A DNA stretch of 44,695 nt from an uncultured Lachnospiraceae bacterium (GCA_910586555.1 CAJUJY010000032.1:1-44695); one strand, 5' to 3'; counted from the stretch's first letter, positions 33,008 through 42,260 are shown. The notes: generated by a model from the sequence alone, not told the origin. Numbers and translations are program-made.

Positions 33008-34221
33008 TGCTTTGGAGAGATATTATTAGGTATTCATACCTAAATGTAAAAGAGAATAAATTTCGTTCTGTGCTTATATTGGTGAACCTGTTTTTTGCAG
33101 TAGCTTCATTAGTAGTGACTTTTGCACTGAAAAGTTCAATGGTTACATATATAAATTCTCAATTTGAGATTTTGGGAAATAATAGTGTTGCTATTCAATG
33201 TCTTGCAGAATATGTAAATGAGACTGGTGAGATGATTAATCAGGAGGATGTTAAAAATATACGAATGCTTTATCCAGATATAACAAGGATAGAATGCCTG
33301 AATTACAAATCTACTTATTTAAAAAGTAGGAATACACTTGTTTATAGTAATATTTATGGTACGAATCATGATTATATGAGTTTAAGTACCATAAATATGT
33401 TAAAAGGCAGGTACTTTAATCAGTTAGAAGAAGAGTATGCATCCGACGTTGTAGTAATAAGTGATACCCTTGCAGAGAAATTATTTTATACAATGGACTG
33501 TATTGGACATTCAATTGATTTATTTAATGGGAATAAGATGTCCCGCAGTTATAAGATTATCGGCATATATGAGAGTATGGCGGTAAATTCAGCTATTACA
33601 AACAGCGAAGTGTATCCCGAAACGATTTTTATACCCATACAATCTGCATCGTTTATAACAGGTTCTGATAATATTGATATATTACAGTTTTGGATGAAAA
33701 AAGATGTAAAGGGATTACGCAAAATCAGTAAGGATGTAGTGGAGTATTTAGAATTAAAACATGGAATAAAAAATGCTTATATTTGCACGAATTCGTTGGA
33801 TTCCCAACAGCAATATATGAGTATAATTGATTTAATCTCTATTATTTGTATTACACTATCCTTTATTACTTTTGGAGTTGGTTCAATCGGAAATAGTAAT
33901 ATTGATATGATATCTGTAAAAGAACGTTACGGAGAAATTGGTATTTTACGATCTATTGGAGCAACGAAAAAAGATATCGTTTTGTTATTTATGTTTGAAT
34001 CTGGTATATTAACAGTGACGGGAGGCGGAATTGGAGTTGGTATGGGCTGTTTGGGAGCATATATATTTTCAGCCTATATAGGGATAGGTTTTTCTCTGGA
34101 TTGGCATCTGGTTATAAGAGCATTGGCAGGTGTTATTCTGCTTGCTTTGCTATTTGGTGTTTTTCCAGCTTATCATGCTAGTAGGATGAAAGTTCTTGAT
34201 GCAATTTCAGATAAAGGATAA
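33007..34221 (+). CDS. FtsX/MacB-like ABC permease
   Basis: A 404-residue permease with the MacB topology: one N-terminal membrane segment (about 20-42), a large extracellular domain (about 45-275), then three C-terminal segments (about 277-300, 328-358, 368-393). The FtsX core motif VKERYGEIGILRSIGATKKDI couples to the ATPase. The extracellular domain shows the MacB-typical VVISDTLAEKLF. It forms a complex with the ATPase (26695) and the membrane-fusion protein (31715). The three genes are separated by the tailoring genes but share one strand and one operon. Confidence 0.88.
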   Translation: MLWRDIIRYSYLNVKENKFRSVLILVNLFFAVASLVVTFALKSSMVTYINSQFEILGNNSVAIQCLAEYVNETGEMINQEDVKNIRMLYPDITRIECLNYKSTYLKSRNTLVYSNIYGTNHDYMSLSTINMLKGRYFNQLEEEYASDVVVISDTLAEKLFYTMDCIGHSIDLFNGNKMSRSYKIIGIYESMAVNSAITNSEVYPETIFIPIQSASFITGSDNIDILQFWMKKDVKGLRKISKDVVEYLELKHGIKNAYICTNSLDSQQQYMSIIDLISIICITLSFITFGVGSIGNSNIDMISVKERYGEIGILRSIGATKKDIVLLFMFESGILTVTGGGIGVGMGCLGAYIFSAYIGIGFSLDWHLVIRALAGVILLALLFGVFPAYHASRMKVLDAISDKG

Positions 34222-34240
34222 ACAGAAGGGAGTATTTAGT

Positions 34241-34621
34241 ATGAATATATTAGGATATATTAGTAATATGGGGATACCAGTTATATTGTTTGTAATAGGA
34301 ATATTTTTTACAGTGAAACCAGCCACAAAAATAAACAACTTGTCAGGACATCGTACTAAATATTCAAAATTAAACCAGCAAACATGGGACTATGCCCAAA
34401 GGACTATGGGAAAAACATATTTAATCGTGGGAGCTATTTATACTATTATTTCAGCGGTTGTAAATATCATGTTATTTAAACAAGGTATAAAAGGGGATGA
34501 GCTATGGCTTACAGTTGGAGTTGTTGTTTTAGTGCAGTGTACAGCACCATTGATAGAGTATGTGATTGTAGAAAACGGATTGAAACGTAAGTTTGACGAG
34601 AATGGGAATATACGAAAATAG
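34241..34621 (+). CDS. Short SdpI-family membrane protein
   Basis: A 126-residue protein with membrane segments at about 9-26, 60-80 and 90-112. Between them lies the SdpI signature: NNLSGHRTKYSKLNQQTWDYA, then Lys in MGKTYL. In Bacillus, SdpI protects against the SdpC toxin. Start ATG 34241 is chosen over an upstream frame overlapping the permease because GAAGGGAG precedes it. As the last gene of the RiPP operon it is a strong candidate for producer immunity. A second, full-size SdpI homologue is at 39529 on the other strand. Confidence 0.75.
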   Translation: MNILGYISNMGIPVILFVIGIFFTVKPATKINNLSGHRTKYSKLNQQTWDYAQRTMGKTYLIVGAIYTIISAVVNIMLFKQGIKGDELWLTVGVVVLVQCTAPLIEYVIVENGLKRKFDENGNIRK

Positions 34622-34662
34622 CCCGGGTACTTAGAAGGAAATAGCAGAAATCAAGTAGGAGG

Positions 34663-35553
34663 GTTGACTAGCCCATATGTGCTGTTCTTTAAACCAGGAC
34701 TGTATGTATGAAGTAAAAGTAACAGATAAATATACAGCAGAGTCCATTATGCATTTTTCTGCGAAAAAAGGTGACATTGTAATGGCAGATGCTGGATATG
34801 GGACAGCACATAATTATATTTATGCACAGGAACAGAAGACAGATGTGGTTCTGCGGATTACACCAAAATATTTCTGCCTGTATGATGCAGATGGAAATAA
34901 AATTTCTTTAGTAAAATTATTAAAAGAAGCAGAAAAAAGGCAGGAAAAAATGGTGGATTTCTTTGGTTTTTGCAAATACAGGACGAGAACTGCCTTTGTA
35001 CGGGTAATTGTCGGGAAAATACCAGAAGGACAGGCGGAAAAAGCAAGAAAGCGGAAAAAGGACAGCTGTAAGAAAACAAAGACAGATAACAGATGATACC
35101 TTGTTTTGTGCAGGTTGGATGGTTGTTATTACATCATTAGGGGCAGGATATTGTGGTGAAGAAATTTTACATCTGTACAGAAGCCGCTGGCAGGTGGAAC
35201 TTTTATTTAAACGTTTTAAACAGAATTTTTCTGTTACTTCTTTAAAAGCAGGAAATACAGACTATGCAGAAACAGAAGTTATTTTATGGCTTATCATATG
35301 GGCAATACCAGAACAGCAGCTGTTTCTGGCAGAATGTTTCCTTGCTGGAAAAGAGGAAACTGTAAATTGTTCTGTTTATGAAAAATGCAAAGTTTCCCTT
35401 TTGCAGATAAAGGAAATTTTGTGTCTGCCATGGGGACAGTTTCTTAATTTTACAGATAAAAAATATTCACGTTACCTGTCAAGAAAAAAACAGTACCGAA
35501 AAAATCAGAATGATGAGTTCCATACAGCAATTTTACCAGGATTGCTTGCTTAA
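34663..35553 (+). pseudogene. IS4-family transposase remnant
   Basis: Two overlapping frames (34677-35096 and 35008-35553) give the C-terminal two thirds of an IS4-type transposase. The first holds a catalytic Asp in VMADAGYGT; the second holds the family signature Y-x2-R-x3-E-x6-K in YRSRWQVELLFKRFK, with the catalytic Glu. A frameshift near 35060-35090 separates them, and the N-terminal third is missing. An 11-base repeat GTTGACTAGCC at 34663 has an inverted partner at 39487-39497, beyond the three-integrase element, which may mean that element landed inside the right end of this IS. Confidence 0.75.
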
Positions 35554-35739
35554 GTTCACACTTATGTGTGACTATCCCCTGTCCTCTCACACCACTTATC
35601 CCGACTTTTTTATTATTCTGAAATATCTAGCCTAAAACCACATTTGCTACACTACAGTTCCTCTCTGTTTCCAGCTATTGGGATATAATTGGAGAAAAGC
35701 GCTTATGGATTTGCCTGAAAATCACTGGAAACTGACAGC

Positions 35740-35901
35740 TTACAAAGCTTTATCTTCTGTATCCAGGATATACTCAATCAATAGGTTCAGTGCCTCGTGG
35801 TAAGATTTTACTGTATTTGGGCTTGCTCCCCGCTGCTTCGGCAGATATACGGAAAAGAAATTTCTGACTGTGTGGTAAAAGAAAAGTGAATTATCATTCA
35901 T
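35740..35901 (-). pseudogene. N-terminal fragment of the third tyrosine recombinase
   Basis: From ATG 35901 (complement) this 53-residue frame reads VRNFFSVYLPKQRG and SPNTVKSYHEALNLLIEYI, the SAM-like N-terminal DNA-binding domain typical of tyrosine integrases. It stops at 35740, far short of the catalytic domain; the remaining 160 bases to the inverted repeat are non-coding. Its start overlaps the stop of the second recombinase. Truncated by deletion. Confidence 0.7.
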
Positions 35902-36814
35902 CTTCCACCTTCGGTATCATGGCATTCAACCTCTCCCGATCTATTCGGGCAGATGAAAGGGGTTTTTCCGACAGCAAATGGATGTAGTAAGCAGTATTTT
36001 CAAATCCTGAATGCCCCATATATACACTCAGACAGGGAAGACGTGCGTTGAGATTCACTCCTTCGTCAATCCACTTCGCATACACTGTTGTTGCATATCT
36101 GTGACGGAGAAGATATACGCGTACCTTTACATGGCATTTTTCTGGGTTTTATGCTGTCCGTAAACGGCGGAATGTATCCGCATATCCACAAGCCATCGCT
36201 TCTGGTATGGTTTTCCTGTCGTGGATGGGAACATATACTCTGTATCAGGATATACTTCCATTCTTTTATTCATGTAATTGCGGCACATTTCTGCTAAATC
36301 ACCAGCAACTGGGATCAAACGCTCTTGGTGGGACTTGTTTTTTCTTATAAACAGTGTCCTGTCTTTATAGCAGAAATCAGAACGTTTTAATTCCCTGCCC
36401 TCGTTTGGACGCAGACCGCAAAAGTAGATCAGCCTGTAAATGACAGGGATGATCAGATGGCGGCATGGGCTTGTTTTGCAGTAAGGTTTCCTGTCGCTTT
36501 CGGTAAAGAACCTGATAAGTTCCATGTTGGTAAAAATATATGGCATTTCCCTGTGTACGGAGGGGAAAATGTCCGTAGGGACGATGTATCTCCCACATAT
36601 CCCATTGCATACAGGTATTTCGACAGCTCTTGCAGAGAGGTGAGCCTTCGGCGGAAACCTTCCGATGTTTCCGCCTCCCTTTTTTACACCATGGGATGAC
36701 AGTGTTCTCTGTAAAAGCATCATGTCCTGCATCCGTGAAATATCTTTGAAAATCTTTCAGGTAACTTTTTGTAAGTTTTTTATAATATCCAAGGCTTTCT
36801 TTATATTCAAGCAT
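35894..36814 (-). pseudogene. Second tyrosine recombinase, frameshifted
   Basis: Starts at ATG 36814 (complement) with MLEYKESLGYYKKLTKSYLKDFQRYF. Frame changes follow near 36680-36700 and near 36120-36130. The middle part contains the catalytic arginine in YFCGLRPNEGRELKRSD. After the second frame change LLRHRYATTVYAKW supplies the His-x-x-Arg box and GHSGFENTAYYIHLL the nucleophilic tyrosine. All catalytic residues survive but in three frames, so no active protein is expected. Confidence 0.75.
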
Positions 36815-37293
36815 CTCCTAGATGTATCCAGGAAGGTTCATTGCCGCCACCTCCCAACGAGTCAAAACCAAGCATGCAGTTTTTCATGCCCCGCAGGTCG
36901 GCGGAAATATACTGCTTTGTGGCTTTCATTCCCTTATGCCCCAAAACCTGGGCTACCACATCAACTAGGATTCCGCTGGCAGTCATTTCTGTCCCAAGGT
37001 AGCGCCTTATGCTATGCAGGGTTTTCCCATCCCCGATGGCATGTGTAAGACTGGCTTTCTTCTGGTATTTGCGGAAAATGCACGCAATCGATACTCCCAT
37101 CGTGATATCCTGTAAACGGCGTCTGATGGCAGATAAGGACATTCTTGGAGTCTGTCCTGGGACGGTCATTTAAAATATAGTCAGCAACTGCCTGCAGCGC
37201 GGGGCGGGAACAGGAAGGATAAGGGGTTCATCGGTTTTTCCCTGTACGCTCAGATCTCTTCCTTTATTTAATCAATGTCATCCAGTTTAAAGG

Positions 37294-38566
37294 CAGGACA
37301 AACGCACAAATAATTATGACACCCATTTTAATAAATGTATACTATTTTTTTAGTTTTAAAAAACTCAGTACCTACTCTAAAAATTTTACTGGACGCAAAC
37401 CTGTTGCAAAACGTTTCTTTTTTATTGAAAGCCTTTTCATGCTAAGAGAAAGCTCTGCCAGTTTAAGTATGCTTAAACACCATTTACGTATTATATTGTG
37501 GTTCTGGGCTGGTATCTTGTCTGATGTTGTATTGTAATCCTCACGGAATGTAAACATCAAGATGCCAGTGCATGCTTTCAACACTCCAATGTCCACGCAC
37601 CGCCCTTCTGGCAAGGTTTATGTCTTCCACAAGGCTGCTTATGGAATACCTGTATCCTGTACTTTTCTTATCTTCTTTTTCTCTTGTTTTACGTTCCATT
37701 ATAATACTTTTTATGCCTTTTCAGTCCTTTTTCTGCGTAAGCCATCTGATATCCCCTGTCTGGTAATATTCCCTGGTTTCTATCTGTCTATGTGCCTTTT
37801 CTGTTGTTTTTTTATAGTTCACTTTTTCTTTTATTGTTTTTTGGAATTCTTTTTCCATAAAATAATCTTTTATATCATTATACCATATTTTCTGGTTCTC
37901 CTTTACTGCAAGCACATAATCTGCATGCCTGTTTTTAATTTTTTCTGCTATGGCTGTCTGTGTGCTCATTACATCTGTTGTAACAATGCTGCCTTTTATC
38001 TGTATTGTTTCAAGCAGAAGCAGTATTGCTGTAATTCCACTGCTTTTTTCCAGGACCGTCCTCTGTCCAATACAGAAGCCGTCCTCTTTGCTCCATGCAG
38101 AAACAATGTGCAGTGGTTTTTTCTCTCCTTTCCTGCTTCCTTTCATAGTCTTGCCATCTGTACAGACAATCTTTTTCAGGGCTTCCCCTTCTTCCCTGTC
38201 CAAAAGTTCCTGCCATTTTACATACATCTGCTGCAGGGCTTCTGGTGAAACCATCCCCATTACCCTCTGTATTGTATTATGTGACGGCACACCATTTTCC
38301 AGTCTTATATACTTTCTTAAATAATCTTCGTAAACTTCCGCAAATTCTGCAATTTCCACCCAGTCATCTGCACCTGCAAGTGTTGCAAACAGGACAATAA
38401 CCAGGATATCTTTAAGTTTATGCCTTACTTTTCTTTCCTGCCTCACATCCTCAATATATTCCATCCACTATAACAATTTTTCCATGTATACACATCTCCC
38501 AGTTTTTGTTTTATTTTAACAAAAACTAGGAATATTTACAATTTGTTTATTCATGCGTTTGTCCTG
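37294..38566 (-). mobile_element. ISAs1-family insertion sequence, copy C
   Basis: Ends CAGGACAAACGC at 37294 and GCGTTTGTCCTG ending at 38566, the same as copy B (16759-17986) but in opposite orientation. The flanking 9-base sequences are GTTTAAAGG and GTTTCAGGG, a target duplication that has drifted at two positions, while copy B has a perfect one. This copy therefore seems the older insertion. Confidence 0.85.
37372..38485 (-). pseudogene. ISAs1 transposase, inactivated (copy C)
   Basis: Minus-strand homologue of the copy B transposase. From the original ATG at 38485 the sixth codon is TAG, so translation could only begin at a later ATG (38464). Blocks RHKLKDILVIVLFATLAGADDW, IVCTDGKTMKGS, IVTTDVMSTQTAIA are present. 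Near 37720 the frame shifts, and the end (TFREDYNTTSDKIPAQNHN, WCLSILKLAELSL) is in another frame. Inactive. Confidence 0.85.
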
Positions 38567-39528
38567 GTTTCAGGGAAGCAATATCGCCTGCCCTCATTCC
38601 GCTTACATCTGCCAGGGATATTGCGGCAAAGTCGCGTTTACCGCTGCCTGTTTACCTGTCAATGCTTTCAAGCAGGCGCGATATTTCTCTCGGCGTCATG
38701 CATCTGCGGACATGGTGGTTCCTGCAGCGTGGGGCGGCAAGCAGCACCCAGAAATTATCCCCATACAGTTCGTTTTCATATAAGTATCGGAAAAAGGCAC
38801 TCAATGCATAAACGACATCGTCTATCTTCTTTAGTCTTGATTTTGAAATTTTGGCCATAAAATCCCGAACATGGACAGATGTGGTACTGGCTATATCCAT
38901 ACCCCCATTGCCAAAAACGGATAAAAGAAAACGCTGGCAGATGGAGTTTGTACAGTCTTTATGCTTCTGCCAGCAGCTTTGGGTCTGCATAAACGAACCA
39001 ATGACGGAACGGAAAGGTTCAGGTAAGCATTCTTTAGGCTTTTTGCTGAATACTTTCCAAGTGAAGTTTCCAGTATCGAAAATCTCCGCAAGCATACGGA
39101 TTCCCCATATGCGCCAGTTTAGTGTGTGCCGTGATATCGTACCATTTTCAAACTGCTGGAAGAAAAAATTCTCCTGTAATCTGAGCAGTCCTGAATCAAC
39201 GAATTTCCAGCTGACAAGCTTCCCTTCCAATGGTTTGAAAGCGGATTGGCGGTAGTTTTTGATTGTGCCTTCTGAAAGACCAAGTTTTTCAAGGTAGTTC
39301 ACCGCCGTGTCAATGAGTTCTGATAATTGTATATCCATATATATCTCCAATGATAAAACAAATAACAAGTTCCATCATTATGGTACATAATTATCTCGGC
39401 TTTTTGTTATATGGTTCTTGAAAATATGTCTCCTGTCATGAAAGTTTGAGATAAATAAAAAGTCGGGATAAGTGGTGTGAGAGGCCGGCTAGTCAACTAA
39501 TGGCTAGCTTCCTACTCGATTATATATT

Positions 39529-40206
39529 TTATTTCGATGATGCCATCATGCCCAGTGGAATAAGAATTAATAAAAATGGTACGCTTAGGTTTATAATTAG
39601 GAAGCCTGTAAATCCAGTAAATCCAACAAGGATGGATAATATCATTGTGAGTATACCACCAATAACCCAGACGCGTGCAATTTTACGATGCCAGATAAAC
39701 CATTTTGATTCATTGTTTACTAAATCTTTTGTTCGGAATCCAGCATATTTATTCTGAGTAAGTTTTGGAAGGCTATTGCCAATTACAACAAAAATCAAGC
39801 CAAGTGTTAATGTGACGATAATCAAAGGAACTTTTATATTCAGCATATCAATATTTTTAATCAGAAAAATATAGTAAATAAGCAAGCAGGACACAGAAAG
39901 TGTAAGTATTATAAGTATATAATCAAAAATTTGATTAACAATACCGCTGTTTTCTTTACTGTTTTTGCGAATTGATAAAAGTAAAAAATGAGATAAAACA
40001 GTGTATGCAATAAACATAATGAGTGATGTAGAAACAATCATGTATGGTTCTGTGCTAGTTTTGCCCGCAAAACTATCTGCCTTTCCTGTTAAATCAAAAT
40101 GAACGGGAATAGAATCCGCAATGTTTGATTGCATGAACAAATATAAAATAATTGGTACAAGTGAAACAATAAAAGAAATTATCTTTGTCATGGATACCTT
40201 TTTCAT
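39529..40206 (-). CDS. sdpI: SdpI-type membrane immunity/signalling protein
   Basis: A 225-residue protein with six membrane segments. Residues 28-50 carry IPVHFDLTGKADSFAGK, the extracellular DUF1648-like segment of SdpI, and the later loop reads GNSLPKLTQNKYAGFRTKDLVNNESKW, the conserved SdpI block. In Bacillus subtilis SdpI gives resistance to the Sdp toxin and, when toxin is bound, holds the repressor SdpR at the membrane. The repressor gene is 4 bases upstream on the same strand, which is the same arrangement. AGGAGGAC precedes the start. Confidence 0.88.
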   Translation of the reverse strand: MKKVSMTKIISFIVSLVPIILYLFMQSNIADSIPVHFDLTGKADSFAGKTSTEPYMIVSTSLIMFIAYTVLSHFLLLSIRKNSKENSGIVNQIFDYILIILTLSVSCLLIYYIFLIKNIDMLNIKVPLIIVTLTLGLIFVVIGNSLPKLTQNKYAGFRTKDLVNNESKWFIWHRKIARVWVIGGILTMILSILVGFTGFTGFLIINLSVPFLLILIPLGMMASSK

Positions 40207-40210
40207 AAAT

Positions 40211-40474
40211 TTAGTCCTCCTTAATATTTTGTAGCCAGATGATTACATCTTCTAAGACAGTTGTATTCAATTCGTAGAATACAAATTTCCCTTTTTTTTC
40301 TGTTCGAACTAATCCAGCATCTTTTAAAATTGACAGATGATGCGAAACAGTTGCTTCTGTTATAGAGAATGGGGAAGAAATGTCTCCTGCCAGCATCTTC
40401 TTTTCTTTAAGCAACAACAGGATTTTTCTTCGTGTTTCATCATTTAATGCTTTGAACACTTCTTTTAAACTCAT
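40211..40474 (-). CDS. sdpR: ArsR-family repressor, SdpR-like
   Basis: An 87-residue winged-helix regulator. The block KALNDETRRKILLLLKEKKMLAGDIS, then SITEATVSHHLSILKDAGLV as recognition helix, and KKGKFVFYELN as wing are diagnostic for the ArsR/SdpR group. No metal-binding cysteines are present, which favours SdpR over metal sensors. GGAGGTGAT precedes the ATG at 40474. It should repress its own operon with sdpI through the direct repeats at 40495-40533. Confidence 0.9.
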   Translation of the reverse strand: MSLKEVFKALNDETRRKILLLLKEKKMLAGDISSPFSITEATVSHHLSILKDAGLVRTEKKGKFVFYELNTTVLEDVIIWLQNIKED

Positions 40475-40494
40475 ATCATCACCTCCGGGAATAT

Positions 40495-40577
40495 ATAATT
40501 AGAAGAAAATCAATTAGATAAATATCAATTAGAAGATTTTCTGGTTGTATTATAGCACAAAATTATAAATGCTACAA
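40495..40577 (-). promoter_or_regulatory. sdpRI promoter and repeated operator
   Basis: Minus-strand promoter: -35 TTGTAG (complement of 40572-40577), 17-base spacer, -10 TATAAT (complement of 40549-40554). Between the promoter and sdpR are two exact copies of ATCAATTAGA (40509-40518 and 40524-40533, 15 bases apart) and a related TAATTAGAAGA nearby. Repeats just downstream of the start site fit autorepression by SdpR. Confidence 0.7.
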
Positions 40578-40670
40578 TAAAAATATCCAAAAATGCAGAA
40601 TAATTATAAGCTATTTATGATAAAGTCCTAATATACCATACTGCAGACTACGTTCGCAACCTAACAAAAA

Positions 40671-40779
40671 ATCAAAACCACTCTTTCTTTAAATATAGTA
40701 TAATAACTACTGAAAATAATTGGTGACTACTAACCATAAGGTGTTCCCGCCAGTTTAAATAATAAGGAGTGGTTTTGAT
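40671..40779 (+). promoter_or_regulatory. Inverted repeat covering the ribosome binding site of the following gene
   Basis: ATCAAAACCACTC (40671-40683) is perfectly complementary to GAGTGGTTTTGAT (40767-40779). The right arm overlaps the AAGGAG ribosome binding site and abuts the ATG at 40780. It may hide the start in long transcripts, a feature known from transposase genes protected against read-through transcription, or it may mark the end of a mobile unit. Confidence 0.5.
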
Positions 40780-40797
40780 ATGGATATTTTAAAACAG

Positions 40798-41033
40798 GAT
40801 AGTGTAACTTTACTTGGGTTATGATAGCTTATGTATATTGTGCTATTTTTTAAAGATGATGTCATATGTGGTGTTCTTTAATTTATTTATTTTTAATTAA
40901 TACACTTTAATTCAAAGAAATTAGCTGGCCTGGCAATTGTAACAAAGAAAACATCTTCTTTTATATTATATCATAGAAGAGTGTGCTATTTACCATTTTT
41001 TTACAAAAATTCCCCAAGTAAAGTTATACTATC
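40798..41033 (+). mobile_element. MITE derived from ISLre2 (236 bp)
   Basis: Terminal inverted repeats start GATAGTGTAACTTTACTTGG at 40798 and end CCAAGTAAAGTTATACTATC at 41033, one mismatch in about 21 bases. A perfect 9-base target duplication TTAAAACAG flanks it (40789-40797, 41034-41042). The interior has no coding capacity. The ends and duplication size match the ISLre2 element at 11659-13252, which could have supplied transposase. Confidence 0.9.
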
Positions 41034-41099
41034 TTAAAACAGTTTGAAGGGAAAATCAATGGTACTTTGGAAACTTTCGATCGTGTCATAATTAACGGC

Positions 41100-42260
41100 G
41101 TTACTATTCACAGCCAATAAGAAAAATAAAAATAAAAAACTAATATTTTTAATTAATTTTTTTTAACTTTAACAAGGGAAAAATGATTATTCATTTTTCC
41201 CTAATATCTCAGCAACAGTATATGGTTTCCCATCACAAAGACGTCTTAATGCCGTGTATTCATCAATTCCATTGCGGTAACATGTTTCTATATAACTTTT
41301 AACAGATGCATAATATCCCGCATATTCAAGTGACTGGAACTGCCCGGATATTTTCATTTTTGATTTCGTCCCTCTCAGTGAACGTTCTGACAGGTTATTT
41401 GTAAAAGGCAGTCTAAAATTTGTTACCCATGCAAAATAATTATTTTTATACTTTGCTATACGGTTAAGCAGTTTCCGTTCTTCATTACCATAATAACTGT
41501 CATCATTTTTATTATTTTCAATGCCTTTAAGAAGAAGATGGTTAAATTTTCTAAAAATACTTTCCGCCTTTTCTTCTGTAAAGCTTTCATGCTTCAGGTT
41601 ATAAGGCACTGTCTGCCTGTACACCGCACCGCATTCCATACATTCATATGAATGGAAGTGGTGGCGTTTCTTAACAACAACTACTTCATAATCTGTTTCA
41701 TCTTTTGTTATTTCTTCATCCATCTGTTTCATCCTGCCACCACATCCAGGACAGCATCCAGCAGGATATTCTATATTTTCTGTAATTTCATTTTCTTTAA
41801 ATTTTTCAAGTTTTGATTTAAGGTGTCCTTTCTGCCCTCCTATGTGGTTTTCTGTCTTTTTTCTAGAATTTGGGATTCCTTTTTTCTTATTAATGGGAGT
41901 TTTGCTTGTGGGAGTGCCGCTGTTGCTGCTGTCTGTATCCAAAAAACCATTAAGGCGCAGTATTTCTTTTTTTAATACAGCTATTTCAGCATTTTTTCTT
42001 CCAGTTCCTGCTCCAGTTTTCTGTTAAGCCTTGTTTCCTGTTCCAATAAAACATGCTCATTCCTGTATAATTTTATTTCTTCTGATAATTTATCATATTT
42101 ATCAGACAATTTTTCATAATCTTTATATAAACTTTTTGTATAATTTCCAGCCATATAAACCCTCTGCTATGTACTGGGCAATAGTATACTATATCACACA
42201 GAAAAAATCAAAATTTGGAATAAAATTTATTAATCATAAATTTTGACTGTGAATAGTAAC
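41100..42260 (-). mobile_element. IS66-family element, internally deleted
   Basis: Ends GTTACTATTCACAG at 41100 and CTGTGAATAGTAAC ending at 42260. Perfect 8-base target duplication TTAACGGC (41092-41099 and 42261-42268), the size typical for IS66. At 1161 bp it is far shorter than a complete member. Confidence 0.88.
41187..42154 (-). pseudogene. IS66 TnpC transposase, deleted and frameshifted
   Basis: From ATG 42154 (complement) a coiled-coil start (KDYEKLSDKYDKLSEEIKLY) runs to a frameshift in an A-tract near 41990. The second frame resumes with DTDSSNSGTPTSKTPINKKK, GGQKGHLKS, and the zinc finger CCPGCGGRMKQ ... CMECGAVY. It jumps in frame from the finger to the C-terminal NFRLPFTNNLSERSLRGTKSKMKISG, omitting most of the catalytic core. 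Not functional. Different IS66 subfamily from the remnant at 15385. Confidence 0.85.

Larger units (their letters stand above)
36807..39338 (-). pseudogene. First tyrosine recombinase, interrupted by ISAs1
   Basis: N-terminal piece from ATG 39338 (complement; GGAG 7 bases upstream): MDIQLSELIDTAVNYLEKLG, then the catalytic arginine region DVSGMRAGDIASLK near the ISAs1 insertion (a frame change precedes it). The C-terminal piece after the IS reads LDDID and, downstream with further frame changes, LHSIRRYLGTEM (His-x-x-Arg), VLGHKGMKATKQYISAD with the active tyrosine. It ends at 36807. The insertion lies between SLK and LDDID, which are contiguous once it is removed. Confidence 0.75.
35583..39484 (-). 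mobile_element. Three-integrase (RIT-like) element with terminal inverted repeats
   Basis: The stretch is bounded by 28-bp perfect inverted repeats: it opens with CCTCTCACACCACTTATCCC at 35583 and closes with the complement ending at 39484. Inside, on the minus strand, are three consecutive tyrosine recombinase genes with overlapping stop and start codons (ATGCTTGA near 36811-36814; ATGAATGA near 35894-35901). This is the organisation of recombinase-in-trio elements. All three genes are damaged and the first carries an ISAs1 insertion. Confidence 0.75.

Noticed and set aside
37562..38248. Long plus-strand open frame of 228 codons
   Set aside because: It lies wholly opposite the ISAs1 transposase (copy C) and its Phe/Cys/Leu-rich composition is that of an antisense shadow.
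38543..38860. Plus-strand frames over 38543-39255
   Set aside because: Antisense to the first tyrosine recombinase, whose catalytic blocks are on the minus strand.
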